Source of the DNA: Rubripirellula lacrimiformis
Lineage (GTDB): Bacteria; Planctomycetota; Planctomycetia; Pirellulales; Pirellulaceae
NCBI RefSeq assembly: GCF_007741535.1
Contig: NZ_CP036525.1
Coordinates: 7,998,001-8,062,000, forward strand
Reading direction: 5' to 3'
DNA length: 64,000 bases
A program made the position numbers and the translations under genes. Of this stretch, positions 26,080 through 34,867 are shown in pieces. The first letter of the stretch is position 1, and every line of letters begins with the position of its first letter. The notes beneath the pieces are model-generated. The model searched no databases, was not told the DNA's origin, and saw nothing but the letters and a program-made list of their open reading frames with translations.

Positions 26080-26135
26080 TGGCCGGCCGCTTGCACCTTT
26101 CCGGCTGGAAGTAAACGGGGGTACACTTCACCATC

Positions 26136-26906
26136 ATGGAAGTTATCCCTTTGCAATCTGGAAGCAGCGGCAACTGTGTCTTCGTCGAAGCCGACGGAGT
26201 CCGAATGCTGTTTGATGCTGGCATCAGTGCCCGCCAAGCCGAACTTCGCTTGGCCCAACACGGTCGCGACATTCGCGACGTCGACGCACTGATCATTTCT
26301 CACGACCACCGCGATCACACGACCGGCATGGGCGTTTTTCATCGCAAGTTTGGTCTGCCGGTCTACGTGACGCAAAAGACGTTTGTCGAGGTCCGGCGTC
26401 GGGTCAAGATCGGCGACATCTGCGATGTCCGCCATTTCGTTGCCGGCGAAACCCTTTCGTTTGGACCGGTATCCGTCGAAACCTATTCGACCCCGCACGA
26501 TGCCGCCGATGGGGTCGTGTTTGTGATCCAGGATTCGCGTCACCGGTTCGGCTTGCTGACGGACCTGGGGCACATCTTTGACGGGTTGGCCGAAACGATG
26601 GCGACACTGGACGCCGTGTTGGTCGAAAGCAATTACGACCCGGCGATGCTGGACGACGGACCGTACCCCGATTTCCTAAAACACCGTATCCGCGGCCCGC
26701 GGGGGCACCTGTCGAACATCGATGCAGCTGAACTATTGAAACTGGCATCACCCGACCGGCTGCGATGGGCCTGCCTGGCCCACCTTTCGGAACAGAACAA
26801 TTGTCCCGATGTGGCGATCCAAACGCATCACAAGATCCTGGGGTGCGACTTTCCGGTACGCTGTGCCGATCGCAAGGCGACGTCGGCGGCGATGACCATC
26901 GAATAG
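26136..26906 (+). CDS. MBL-fold metallohydrolase, YycJ/WalJ-like
   Basis: The 256-aa protein opens with LQSGSSGNCVFVEADG, the start typical of the YycJ/WalJ group. The di-metal motif HxHxDH appears as SHDHRDH (about 56-61). The remaining ligands are suggested by STPHDAADGV (His), LLTDLGH (Asp) and LAHLSEQNN (His), again matching this group. Relatives are zinc- or manganese-dependent exonucleases or phosphodiesterases acting on DNA, and YycJ itself has been connected with the cell-wall WalRK system and mismatch repair. Here the nearby genes give no pathway clue. The ATG at 26136 follows a weak purine-rich site. The gene converges on folC, with repeat D between them. Confidence 0.9.
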   Translation: MEVIPLQSGSSGNCVFVEADGVRMLFDAGISARQAELRLAQHGRDIRDVDALIISHDHRDHTTGMGVFHRKFGLPVYVTQKTFVEVRRRVKIGDICDVRHFVAGETLSFGPVSVETYSTPHDAADGVVFVIQDSRHRFGLLTDLGHIFDGLAETMATLDAVLVESNYDPAMLDDGPYPDFLKHRIRGPRGHLSNIDAAELLKLASPDRLRWACLAHLSEQNNCPDVAIQTHHKILGCDFPVRCADRKATSAAMTIE

Positions 26907-26960
26907 GTCGCGTGCCGGATCGGCATCAACGGAACAACAACTGCTGCATCGGATCCGTTT

Positions 26961-27039
26961 GTAGTACCGCCTTCAGGCGGAATCGGGCCCGAGCATCGAA
27001 TCAAATCGAGCCAAGAAATCCGGCTGAAGCCGGTACTAC
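26961..27039. repeat. palindromic repeat D
   Basis: GTAGTACCG (26961-26969) and CGGTACTAC (27031-27039) are complementary outer arms. Each has its own inner stem: GCCTTCAGGC on the left and CCGGCTGAAGCCGG on the right. The element lies between the convergent MBL-fold and folC genes. Only one copy is in the window. Confidence 0.75.
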
Positions 27040-27126
27040 GAACGGAACGAACGAACAAACAAGTTGACCGTCATTGCTGGCCACCGGACTTACAGGGCAT
27101 GATCAGGCTGTAACTTCTCCACTACG

Positions 27127-28734
27127 TCAGCGAGGACCTTCGTGGGCCGAGTTCATCCAACCGCGTGTTTCGGCGGCTAGGAAGAACGAACCACAAACCA
27201 CCATCGTGCCGCCGGGAGCGACCGCTTTTCGGGCGGCTTCACAAGCGGCGATCGGGTCTTCGTTGACCGTGGCCAGAGCGGCGATGGCCGGTGGCAGCGA
27301 CGCGATCAGATCGGACGTCGGCCGCCAACGTGGATTGCCGTGGAAACGAGTGATTTGCAACATCCGCAGGTCCACGTGATCAGCCAGGCTGGCGATTCGA
27401 TCCAACATCGGACCGGCCGATTTATCCAAACTGGTCCCAAAGACGATGGCTAGCGGACCATCGGCAGCACGTCGGCACAGACAATCGCACAGGGCGGCAA
27501 TCGAGTCTTCGTTGTGGGCAGCGTCGACAATCCCGATGACTTGGTCGGCAAGCTGGTACCGTTCGATCCGGCCTTCGCACCGGAGCCCCCCCATGCCGCG
27601 AACGATCGCTTGGTCATCCACCGCAATCCCACAACGTTTTCGCAGAATTTGCGTGACCGCGATTGCGATGGCAGCGTTGCCAGCCTGGTGCCGCCCCTCC
27701 ATCGCCATCTCGACATCGACCGGTCCGGCCAGGGGAGACGTGTGGCCGGTGAATTTGATCTTCGCCCCCCAACCTTCGGCTGGCTGCCAATCGACGCGGT
27801 AATCCCGATCGACTTGATACAGCGGCGCCGACTGGTCCGCCGCGATGCGTCCGATCACGTCCGCGGCCGCCCCCCCCGACACCCCGCTGACGACTGGCAC
27901 ACCAGGCTTGATGATGCCCGCTTTTTCCGCCGCGATTTCGCCCAGCGTATTTCCCAAGACGTGTTGGTGATCCAGCCCGATCGACGTGATCGCTGTCACG
28001 GTAGGCCAACACACATTGGTGCTATCCAATCGCCCGCCCAGTCCGGTTTCCAACACGACCGCATCACAGCGGCAAAGGTGAAAGTGCAGCAGTGCGATCG
28101 CCGTGGTCAGTTCAAAGAAGGACGGTGAACCGCCTGCTGCTGCGCCGCCGGTCTCCAAGGCGGCCGCTGGACTGCTTTCCCGTCCAGCGACTTGCTGGTC
28201 CGCCGGGACCGACTCTGCCACCATCGACTCTGCCACCATCGCCGCGGCGACCGGTCGCACGCGATCGACCAGGTCCACCAACGTGGATGGTTCGCAGAGT
28301 TCCCCATCGACGCGAAACCGTTCTTCCAGGCGATGCAAGTGCGGCGACGTGTACAGCCCCGTCTTCAGCCCGGACGCGGTCAAGGAAGCGGCCACCATGG
28401 CGGCCGTCGATCCTTTCCCCTTCGTGCCCGCGATGTGGATCAAAGTGGTCGCCGGAAGCCCCACCGCGGACGGCGACGAAGCAGCCCGCCCCGCGGCGCC
28501 GGACACAACCGGCGAATCCGCCGTCGCGGACGCAGGATACAAAAAATGCGCCAGCCCCAACCGATCCAGCAACTGGCGCATCCGAGCCAACCCGAACGGG
28601 TACTTGGACGCCCCAGCGGTCATACGCTCGTAATCGATCCGGTCGTACAGGAAACCGAGCGCGGCCTGGTACTGGGACGCATCCGAAGATCCCAGATCGT
28701 GCATCCCATCGTCGTTGCCAGGCGGTTGTGTCAA
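27127..28734 (-). CDS. folC: bifunctional folylpolyglutamate synthase / dihydrofolate synthase
   Basis: This Mur-ligase-type enzyme adds glutamate to folates (and probably to dihydropteroate) in the cytoplasm. The P-loop IAGTKGKGSTAAMV lies near residue 100, followed by GLYTSPHLHRLEERFRVDG, the folate-loop region. ETGLGGRLDSTN and TSIGLDHQHVLGNTL then GEIAAEKAGIIK are diagnostic of FolC. The C-terminal domain holds VDAAHNEDSI, matching the conserved DGAHNP-type segment. At 535 aa (TTG start at 28734; ATG at 28704 is an alternative) it is about 100 residues longer than E. coli FolC. The extra length lies in low-complexity Ala/Ser/Val insertions around 75-95 and 165-200, for example MVAESMVAESV. 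No folate gene is adjacent. Confidence 0.93.
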   Translation of the reverse strand: MTQPPGNDDGMHDLGSSDASQYQAALGFLYDRIDYERMTAGASKYPFGLARMRQLLDRLGLAHFLYPASATADSPVVSGAAGRAASSPSAVGLPATTLIHIAGTKGKGSTAAMVAASLTASGLKTGLYTSPHLHRLEERFRVDGELCEPSTLVDLVDRVRPVAAAMVAESMVAESVPADQQVAGRESSPAAALETGGAAAGGSPSFFELTTAIALLHFHLCRCDAVVLETGLGGRLDSTNVCWPTVTAITSIGLDHQHVLGNTLGEIAAEKAGIIKPGVPVVSGVSGGAAADVIGRIAADQSAPLYQVDRDYRVDWQPAEGWGAKIKFTGHTSPLAGPVDVEMAMEGRHQAGNAAIAIAVTQILRKRCGIAVDDQAIVRGMGGLRCEGRIERYQLADQVIGIVDAAHNEDSIAALCDCLCRRAADGPLAIVFGTSLDKSAGPMLDRIASLADHVDLRMLQITRFHGNPRWRPTSDLIASLPPAIAALATVNEDPIAACEAARKAVAPGGTMVVCGSFFLAAETRGWMNSAHEGPR

Positions 28735-29142
28735 CGTGTTAGTACCGGAAAGGATCGAAAATCGGGCTCAGATGCCCCGCTGAACAGCGACGCCCCATCG
28801 GCATCGCTGAATCTACCAGGCCCAATTTACACTGATCGGTGCATTCCGCTGCCGAGTGCAACCGACTTTATGGAGGAACGGTTGGTCGGATCAGCCGCAG
28901 TCGGTTCCAGCCCCCAGCCATCGACAGGTGCCCACCCCACCGAAGGAAACTCCCGCGGCCAGGAAGCCTCGCCAACCGAGTCACCTCCGATGGGGGTCAT
29001 CCGGTGCCGGATCGACGCGATTTCGGGGCATCGGGGTCCGCAAAGTTTTCCGAGGCAATGAACCGTTGCACTGGCCGCCCCGTAGCGTACAAATCCTATC
29101 CTTGCATTGATCCCCTATCGTCCTTTTTCCAGAAGCTTGCCC
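28735..29142. other. divergent promoter region between folC and the ABC operon
   Basis: The 408 bp hold no gene or repeat that I can see. Promoters for both directions are expected here. The ABC ATPase frame extends 36 bases into it from an alternative TTG at 29107. Confidence 0.5.
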
Positions 29143-30138
29143 GTGGATAACGAAGCAACTGCAGTCGCCGAGGCCCAAAACGCCGCCTCGTCGCAGACCG
29201 CCAACGACTCGGGTGTCGTGATTGAAACCCGCAACCTAAGCAAAATTTACCGTGACTTCTGGGGACGAAAGAAGGTCCACGCACTGAAATCGCTGGACAT
29301 CGAAGTCAAAAAGGGCGAAATCTTCGGCCTGCTTGGCCCCAACGGCAGTGGAAAATCGACCACGATCAAGCTGATCCTGGGTCTGTTGTTTCCCACCAGC
29401 GGCCGGGTGTTGGTGTTCGACAAGGACGCCACCGAAACCAAAAAGAATGAACGAATCGGGTACCTGCCCGAAGAATCGTATTTGTACAAGTTTCTGACAG
29501 CCGAAGAGACGTTGGACTTCTACGGACGCCTGTTCGACATGTCCAGCGCCGATCGCAAGCGACGGGTTGCCGAACTGATCGAATTGGTCGGTTTGAAGGG
29601 AGCCAAGCACCGTCAGCTTCGCGAATACAGTAAAGGGATGACCCGCCGCGTGGGTCTGGCCCAGGCGTTGATCAACGACCCCGACCTGATCCTGTTGGAC
29701 GAACCGACCACCGGTTTGGACCCCATCGGTACCCGCGAAATGAAGGACTTGATCCTGGCTCTTCGCGATCAAGGCAAAACGGTCTTGCTGTGCAGCCACC
29801 AACTGGCCGACGTCCAAGACGTTTGCGACCGGGTTGCGATTCTGCACCAGGGCGAACTGAAGGAATTGGGCCGAGTCACTGAATTGTTGAAGGTCCAGGA
29901 CGTCACCGAGGTGCACGCCACGGGACTGACCGACGCGGCCAAGACCGAGATCGCCGAAGTGATCGCCCGGCACGGTGGTGCGGTCAAGTCGATCGACAAC
30001 CCAACGGCGACCATGGAAGACTTGTTCCTGAACATCGTTCGCGAAAGCGAAGCCCGTCCGGGTGCTCGTCGTGTTTCCAGTTCCGATGGCGGCCAAGCCG
30101 GCGGCGACAATAGCCCCAGCAGTGAGGGCGGTCAATGA
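29143..30138 (+). CDS. ABC transporter ATP-binding protein
   Basis: From GTG 29143 the protein has 331 aa; a TTG at 29107 would add 12. After about 25 unstructured residues comes a full ATPase domain. It has Walker [16 protein letters not shown] (about 63-77), a Q-loop region, the signature as YSKGMTRR (an SKGM variant of LSGGQ, normal in this subfamily), Walker [14 protein letters not shown] (about 184-196), and the switch His in [10 protein letters not shown]. The C-terminal 80 residues resemble the accessory domain of CcmA/NatA/Gld-type exporters. The stop overlaps the permease start (ATGA), so the two are translationally coupled and form one transporter. The tail is Gly/Ser-rich. Confidence 0.93.
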   Translation: MDNEATAVAEAQNAASSQTANDSGVVIETRNLSKIYRDFWGRKKVHALKSLDIEVKKGEIFGLLGPNGSGKSTTIKLILGLLFPTSGRVLVFDKDATETKKNERIGYLPEESYLYKFLTAEETLDFYGRLFDMSSADRKRRVAELIELVGLKGAKHRQLREYSKGMTRRVGLAQALINDPDLILLDEPTTGLDPIGTREMKDLILALRDQGKTVLLCSHQLADVQDVCDRVAILHQGELKELGRVTELLKVQDVTEVHATGLTDAAKTEIAEVIARHGGAVKSIDNPTATMEDLFLNIVRESEARPGARRVSSSDGGQAGGDNSPSSEGGQ

Positions 30139-32030
30139 ACCTTCAACCGGAAGATTTCTGGTCGTTCAACGAATGGTTGCTGCGCCCCAACGCGTTCCTC
30201 GAAAGCGCGGCTCTGCAGGGCATCGTGTTGTTCGTCCTGGCAATCGTGCTAGGACTGATCGTCGGCTATGTCGTATCGGCTGCCCGCTACGGGCCGGTCG
30301 AAGGATTCTACGCCGTTGCGCGTACCATCCGTGACTTGGTCCGGTTTGATTTGCCCGGCACATCGGCGCGGCGAATCCTGGCCTTGGCACGCTTGGCGTT
30401 CAAAGAAGCAATTCGACGCAAAGTCCTGTTTGTCGTCGGTCTGTTTTTGGTCGTACTGCTGCTAGCCGGTTGGTACCTGAACCCTGAAAGTGACGACCCG
30501 GCCCGTCTGTACATCAGCTTTGTGTTGACGGCCACGAACTACCTGGTTTTGGCGTTGGCGTTATTCATCAGTGCGTTTTCGCTGCCCGCCGACATCAAGA
30601 ACAAGACGATCTACACGATCGTGACCAAACCGGTTCGCCCCACGGAAATCGTGCTGGGTCGAATGCTGGGATTCATCGCGATGGGCACGCTTGTGCTGAT
30701 CCCGATGGGGTTGGCCAGTTTCCTGTTTGTCACTCGTGGGCTGCGGCACACGCACCAGGAAGTGGTCGATGTTGTCGAGATGTCCGACGGTGCGTTGGTC
30801 GGCGAAACCGATCACGTCCGAAACCACAAACACGGATTCACCATCGAACCGGACGCGGGCGGCATCGGGCTGACCGACAACGTTCGTGGCCACCAACACG
30901 TGGTCACTCGCAACGAAGACGGATCGTTCAGCATCGGGGCCCCCAACGGTGCCCTGCGTGCACGGATTCCATCCTACGGTGACATCCAATTTTATGATCG
31001 ACGCGGCGAACCCAAAGACGAGGGCATCGACGTCGGCAACGAACGACTGGCCGGCGGTTACGGCAGTTCGGGCGTTTCGCGACTGATCGGACTCTCCCAA
31101 GGGGCACGCAAGACCGAACACGGTTACGTCGAAGGCGGCACGCTGGGATCGGCGGAGTACACGTTTTACAACGTGACACCCGACCGCTATCCCGATGGGA
31201 TCCCCATCGACCTATCGGTGCGAGCCTACCGTTCCTACAAGGGTGACATCGAATCGGGCATCCGTGGTTCGATCACGATGAAGCACCCCAGCAAGTCGAT
31301 CGAAACCAATCCAATCGCCTTTGTCGTTGACGAATACACGGTCGACGAAAAAGTGCTGGATCTAGAGATGGAAGGCACCGACAACAACGATACACGTGTG
31401 CTTAACGTGTTCGACGACTTGGTCGACGACGAAGGTCGATTGACCGTCGTCATTCGCTGTCTGGATCGCAGCCAGTATTTGGGCATGACGCGCAGCGGTG
31501 TGTACCTGCGTCCTGCCGAAAACCCATTCTGGTGGAACCTGATCAAAGCCTACATTTCGATCTGGTTGCAGATGACGATGGTGATCGCCTTCGGTGTCAT
31601 GTTCAGTACGTTCCTAAGCGGCCCGGTCGCCATGGTGGCCACGTTCGTCTGCGTGCTGTTGGGCTTTTCTGCGGAACAGGTTTACGACACACGTCACTAC
31701 ATCGACCAAGGCGTTTCGCGTGGGGGTGGCCCGATCGAATCGCTGGTTCGATTGTTGCGGCAAGATGCGATGACGACGGAACTGGATGTCGACACGGTCG
31801 CCGCTAGCGTGATCAAGACGGTCGATGCGGGGATCGTTTACACATTGGACGCGATCGCGACCGCGCTGCCCAACCTGCCCAAGATGGTAGGCACGGCAGA
31901 GTACGCGGCCAGCGGTTTTGACATTTTTGGTGCGTTGCTGCTGCGACACGCCGCCGCGACGTTGGGCTACTGCGTCCTGGCCTTCATGGTCAGTTACTTC
32001 TTCCTGAAATCGCGTGAGATCGCGGCATGA
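30135..32030 (+). CDS. ABC-2-type permease with large extracytoplasmic insertion
   Basis: This 631-aa protein overlaps the ATPase gene by four bases and the next gene by four. Membrane spans lie near 25-48, 97-114, 134-152 and 178-200 ([19 protein letters not shown]). A second group lies near 475-515 ([20 protein letters not shown]) and a last span near 605-625. Between the groups, residues 205-470 form a large soluble insertion that should face the periplasm or paryphoplasm. It starts with a His-rich stretch ([18 protein letters not shown]) that could bind a metal. The insertion is beta-rich and unclassified. It would make the membrane channel of the exporter with the upstream ATPase; the substrate is unknown. 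Confidence 0.85.
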   Translation: MNLQPEDFWSFNEWLLRPNAFLESAALQGIVLFVLAIVLGLIVGYVVSAARYGPVEGFYAVARTIRDLVRFDLPGTSARRILALARLAFKEAIRRKVLFVVGLFLVVLLLAGWYLNPESDDPARLYISFVLTATNYLVLALALFISAFSLPADIKNKTIYTIVTKPVRPTEIVLGRMLGFIAMGTLVLIPMGLASFLFVTRGLRHTHQEVVDVVEMSDGALVGETDHVRNHKHGFTIEPDAGGIGLTDNVRGHQHVVTRNEDGSFSIGAPNGALRARIPSYGDIQFYDRRGEPKDEGIDVGNERLAGGYGSSGVSRLIGLSQGARKTEHGYVEGGTLGSAEYTFYNVTPDRYPDGIPIDLSVRAYRSYKGDIESGIRGSITMKHPSKSIETNPIAFVVDEYTVDEKVLDLEMEGTDNNDTRVLNVFDDLVDDEGRLTVVIRCLDRSQYLGMTRSGVYLRPAENPFWWNLIKAYISIWLQMTMVIAFGVMFSTFLSGPVAMVATFVCVLLGFSAEQVYDTRHYIDQGVSRGGGPIESLVRLLRQDAMTTELDVDTVAASVIKTVDAGIVYTLDAIATALPNLPKMVGTAEYAASGFDIFGALLLRHAAATLGYCVLAFMVSYFFLKSREIAA

Positions 32031-34021
32031 ATCGTACGACAACTCTTCGCCGAAAACTTACTTACCTGGTGATCTTGGTCGCCATGTTGATCCCGCTGTA
32101 TCTGCTGGGTCAGCCATCCGGCGGTAAAGGCGATCTGGGCGGGCAACTGTCCGAGATGCGGATCAAGTACAACATCGCCGAAAGCGATCTGGGCGAAATC
32201 AGCCCGGCCAGCGAAACGATGAAATTGGCATCGCTGGGGCTGCGTGGGGTAGCGGCGACGCTGCTGTGGAACAAAGCCCACGAGTATCGTGTGATGCACG
32301 AATGGGACCGTTTGAAGGCGACGCTGAACAACATCGCGCTGTTGCAACCGCACTTCGACAAGGTCTGGGAACACCAAGCGCACAACTTGGCGTACAACGT
32401 TTCGACCGAATTCGACGATTACCGTCAACGTTATGAAATGGTTCGCGAAGGCACCGAGTTCCTGACCCGTGGCGTGCGACAGAACCGCAACGCGCCACGA
32501 TTGATCTGGTACACCGGTTGGTTCTACGGATCCAAGATGGGGATGTCCGACGAAAAGGATCAGTTCCGTCGTCTGTTCGCTGACGACGAAGTTCTGCACG
32601 AAGAACTGGTCAACGAAAACATCGCCGTCGACAGCCCCGAAGCACGGGGGCCGCTGGGCAAACCCGACAACTGGTTGGTTGGCCGACTATGGCTAAACCA
32701 TGGCTATGACATGGTCGATGCCGGCGTCAAAATTCGTCGACAAACACCGCTGAACTTTTACGAAACCGGACCCAAGTGGCGTTTCAAACACGCCGAAGCA
32801 ATCGAACGCGAAGGCATCCTGGACGACCGCGCCCAGAACGCTTGGGAAATGGCGGCCGCGGATTGGAACGGATTCGGCAACCGCAGTATCCCCACCACTT
32901 CGCCGTTCACGATCAAGTTGGACCAACTGGATGTTCTGCAGCGTCAAAAGGACGAAAAGATCGAACAGTTCGGTGCACTGATCGGCGATAAGTTCACCGA
33001 AGAACGTGACCTGCTGATCCAGGCTCTGCCGCCGGAATGGCGAGCAATCTATCTTGGGTCACGCGAAAACCTAACGGGCCGTGACCAAGACGTTCTGAAA
33101 TCGGCCAAGCAGTCAACCATTCCAAACTTGCCCAACCTGGCTCGCGAAGCGGATCCGTCGATTCGACTGCAAGCGATTCAGATGGTGGGTGAACTGGATG
33201 ATTTGCAAGAACGGATCATCAAAACCGATGGCTACCGAACGCAGATCAATTACCCCTATTGGAAAACGCTGGCACAGGCCGAACAGGAAGAACGAACCGT
33301 ACGGGCTCGCAGCCTGATCTATGAAGCCGAAAAAGCCAACGCAGACGCCGAACTAGACAAGGCGATCGAGTTGTACGAAGAAGCGTTCGCCGTCTGGGCA
33401 GATATCTTCGATGACTATCCGTTGCTGACGATCGATGACACCGCGCAGGACCTGTTGGAGTCCATCAAACGCTATTCGGTTGCGATCGATAGCGAAGACA
33501 TGCCCGAAGATTTCCCACTGATGACCTTTGTTCAGATGATGGGCGAATACGGCAGCATCGACCCCAGTGTGTACATGGACATCCGGAACGGAGCCGAAGC
33601 AAGCGTGGAGGCTCGCAAGAAGGAGCTAGCCGACGAAGAGCGACGCCGCGAAGAAGAAGCGCGTGCGGCCGAGAAGGCAGCGATGGAAAAGGCGGCCGAG
33701 GACAAGAAGCAAGCTGAAATGGCGGAAGCCAAAGCGGCTGAAGAGAAAGCGGCTGCCGAGAAGATGGCTGCCGAGAAGATGGCAGCCGAAAAAGAAGCGG
33801 CAGCGAAGAAAGCCGAAGCTGAAAAAGCTGAAGCCGACAAGGCCAAGGCTGACAAAGCCGACGCGGAAGCCGCCGATTCGGATCCGAAGTCCGACGAACC
33901 GAAGACCGATGAATCATCCGATTCGGCCAGCGATTCGCAGCCGTCGGACGAACCCGAAGCGGGCGATGACACGGCCAGCGACGAAGCGGGCGATGGTGAC
34001 ACCGCCGATACGCAGGACTGA
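32027..34021 (+). CDS. membrane-anchored helical-repeat protein with Lys/Glu/Ala-rich tail
   Basis: The 664-aa product has an N-terminal anchor (about 11-28, LVILVAMLIPLYLLG). A helical domain follows, with TPR-like character in its first part (LKATLNNIALLQPHFDKVWE, then a row of Trp/Tyr-rich helices to about 320). Residues 525-600 are a nearly uninterrupted charged helix of EEARAAEKAAMEK and AEKMAAEKMAAEKEA type, probably a long coiled coil. The end is acidic and Asp/Ser-rich (about 610-664). It overlaps the permease gene by four bases, so it very likely belongs to the same transporter as an accessory or periplasmic bridging part. I recognise no named family. The repetitive tail has the same base composition as the rest. 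Confidence 0.75.
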   Translation: MNRTTTLRRKLTYLVILVAMLIPLYLLGQPSGGKGDLGGQLSEMRIKYNIAESDLGEISPASETMKLASLGLRGVAATLLWNKAHEYRVMHEWDRLKATLNNIALLQPHFDKVWEHQAHNLAYNVSTEFDDYRQRYEMVREGTEFLTRGVRQNRNAPRLIWYTGWFYGSKMGMSDEKDQFRRLFADDEVLHEELVNENIAVDSPEARGPLGKPDNWLVGRLWLNHGYDMVDAGVKIRRQTPLNFYETGPKWRFKHAEAIEREGILDDRAQNAWEMAAADWNGFGNRSIPTTSPFTIKLDQLDVLQRQKDEKIEQFGALIGDKFTEERDLLIQALPPEWRAIYLGSRENLTGRDQDVLKSAKQSTIPNLPNLAREADPSIRLQAIQMVGELDDLQERIIKTDGYRTQINYPYWKTLAQAEQEERTVRARSLIYEAEKANADAELDKAIELYEEAFAVWADIFDDYPLLTIDDTAQDLLESIKRYSVAIDSEDMPEDFPLMTFVQMMGEYGSIDPSVYMDIRNGAEASVEARKKELADEERRREEEARAAEKAAMEKAAEDKKQAEMAEAKAAEEKAAAEKMAAEKMAAEKEAAAKKAEAEKAEADKAKADKADAEAADSDPKSDEPKTDESSDSASDSQPSDEPEAGDDTASDEAGDGDTADTQD

Positions 34022-34106
34022 TCGGGTGACGACGGTTTCGCGATCTGTGGGCGCTGGCGATCACGCCAGCTGATGGACCGGACGATCTTTTTCACGGGGT
34101 GGAACG

Positions 34107-34799
34107 ATGGACGCGATGGATATCTTGGGCGCGCTGCTAGGCAAAAAAGCCGGTGGCGGTAGTCCTGGCGGTGCTGTCCTGAAGGATATTTTGGGTGGCA
34201 AACGCCCCCAACCCAAGCCGCAATCGCCCGCTCGCCAACACCCGCAGGCACGGCGACCGCAAACCATCGACGATGCCGCCAAGAGCCTGGAAGACTTGCT
34301 AGGTGTCAGTCACGACCACCACCAACGACAACGCGAAACGGCTCGCCAATCGGCACCGCGATCGAATCAACCGGCGCCGCAAGCAGCCCCCAGACGTTCC
34401 CCCAGCCCAGCACCGTCCTGGTCGCCGAAAGAGGTGGAATCGATGAATGCTCAGTCGAAAATCCTGGTTCGCGGGATGGTCAATGCAGCCAAATCGGATG
34501 GGCAGATCACGCAAGCCGAACAGGATGCGATCCTGAAACAATTGGATCACGTATCGCAGGAAGAAATTGAATTCCTACGCTCGACGTTCAAAGAAAAACT
34601 GGACGTGCGAGACTTCACCTGGTCGGTACCGCTAGGCATGGAAGAACAGGTCTACACCGTGTCGCTGATCGCGATCGACCTGGACGACCAGAAGGAAGCC
34701 AACTACCTGGCCGATCTGGCACAGGGACTACGCTTGGCCTCAAGCCGATGCAACGAGATCCACCGGAGCCTGGGCGCGCCGATCATCTTCCAGAGTTGA
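34107..34799 (+). CDS. DUF533/TerB-like (YebE-type) protein
   Basis: The 230-aa protein begins with a Gly-rich helix (MDAMDILGALLGKKAGGG), then a basic Pro/Gln/Arg linker (about 35-110). It ends with a helical domain (about 115-230): ILVRGMVNAAKSDGQITQAE, ILKQLDHVSQEEIEFLRS, then VYTVSLIAIDLDDQKEANYL. The domain fits DUF533, which belongs to the TerB-like clan; the AAKSDGQI segment is its acidic motif. E. coli YebE is a membrane-linked member induced by envelope stress. No membrane span is present here. It lies 85 bases after the ABC operon, with a perfect 7-bp stem (GCTGGCG/CGCCAGC) between them, and could be its last gene. Confidence 0.85.
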   Translation: MDAMDILGALLGKKAGGGSPGGAVLKDILGGKRPQPKPQSPARQHPQARRPQTIDDAAKSLEDLLGVSHDHHQRQRETARQSAPRSNQPAPQAAPRRSPSPAPSWSPKEVESMNAQSKILVRGMVNAAKSDGQITQAEQDAILKQLDHVSQEEIEFLRSTFKEKLDVRDFTWSVPLGMEEQVYTVSLIAIDLDDQKEANYLADLAQGLRLASSRCNEIHRSLGAPIIFQS

Positions 34800-34867
34800 T
34801 CGGCGGTCGCCACGCGTGAGTGTGGAGTTTCGTATAGCCGCGGGTATGGACTCGTGAGTATCGGTGT

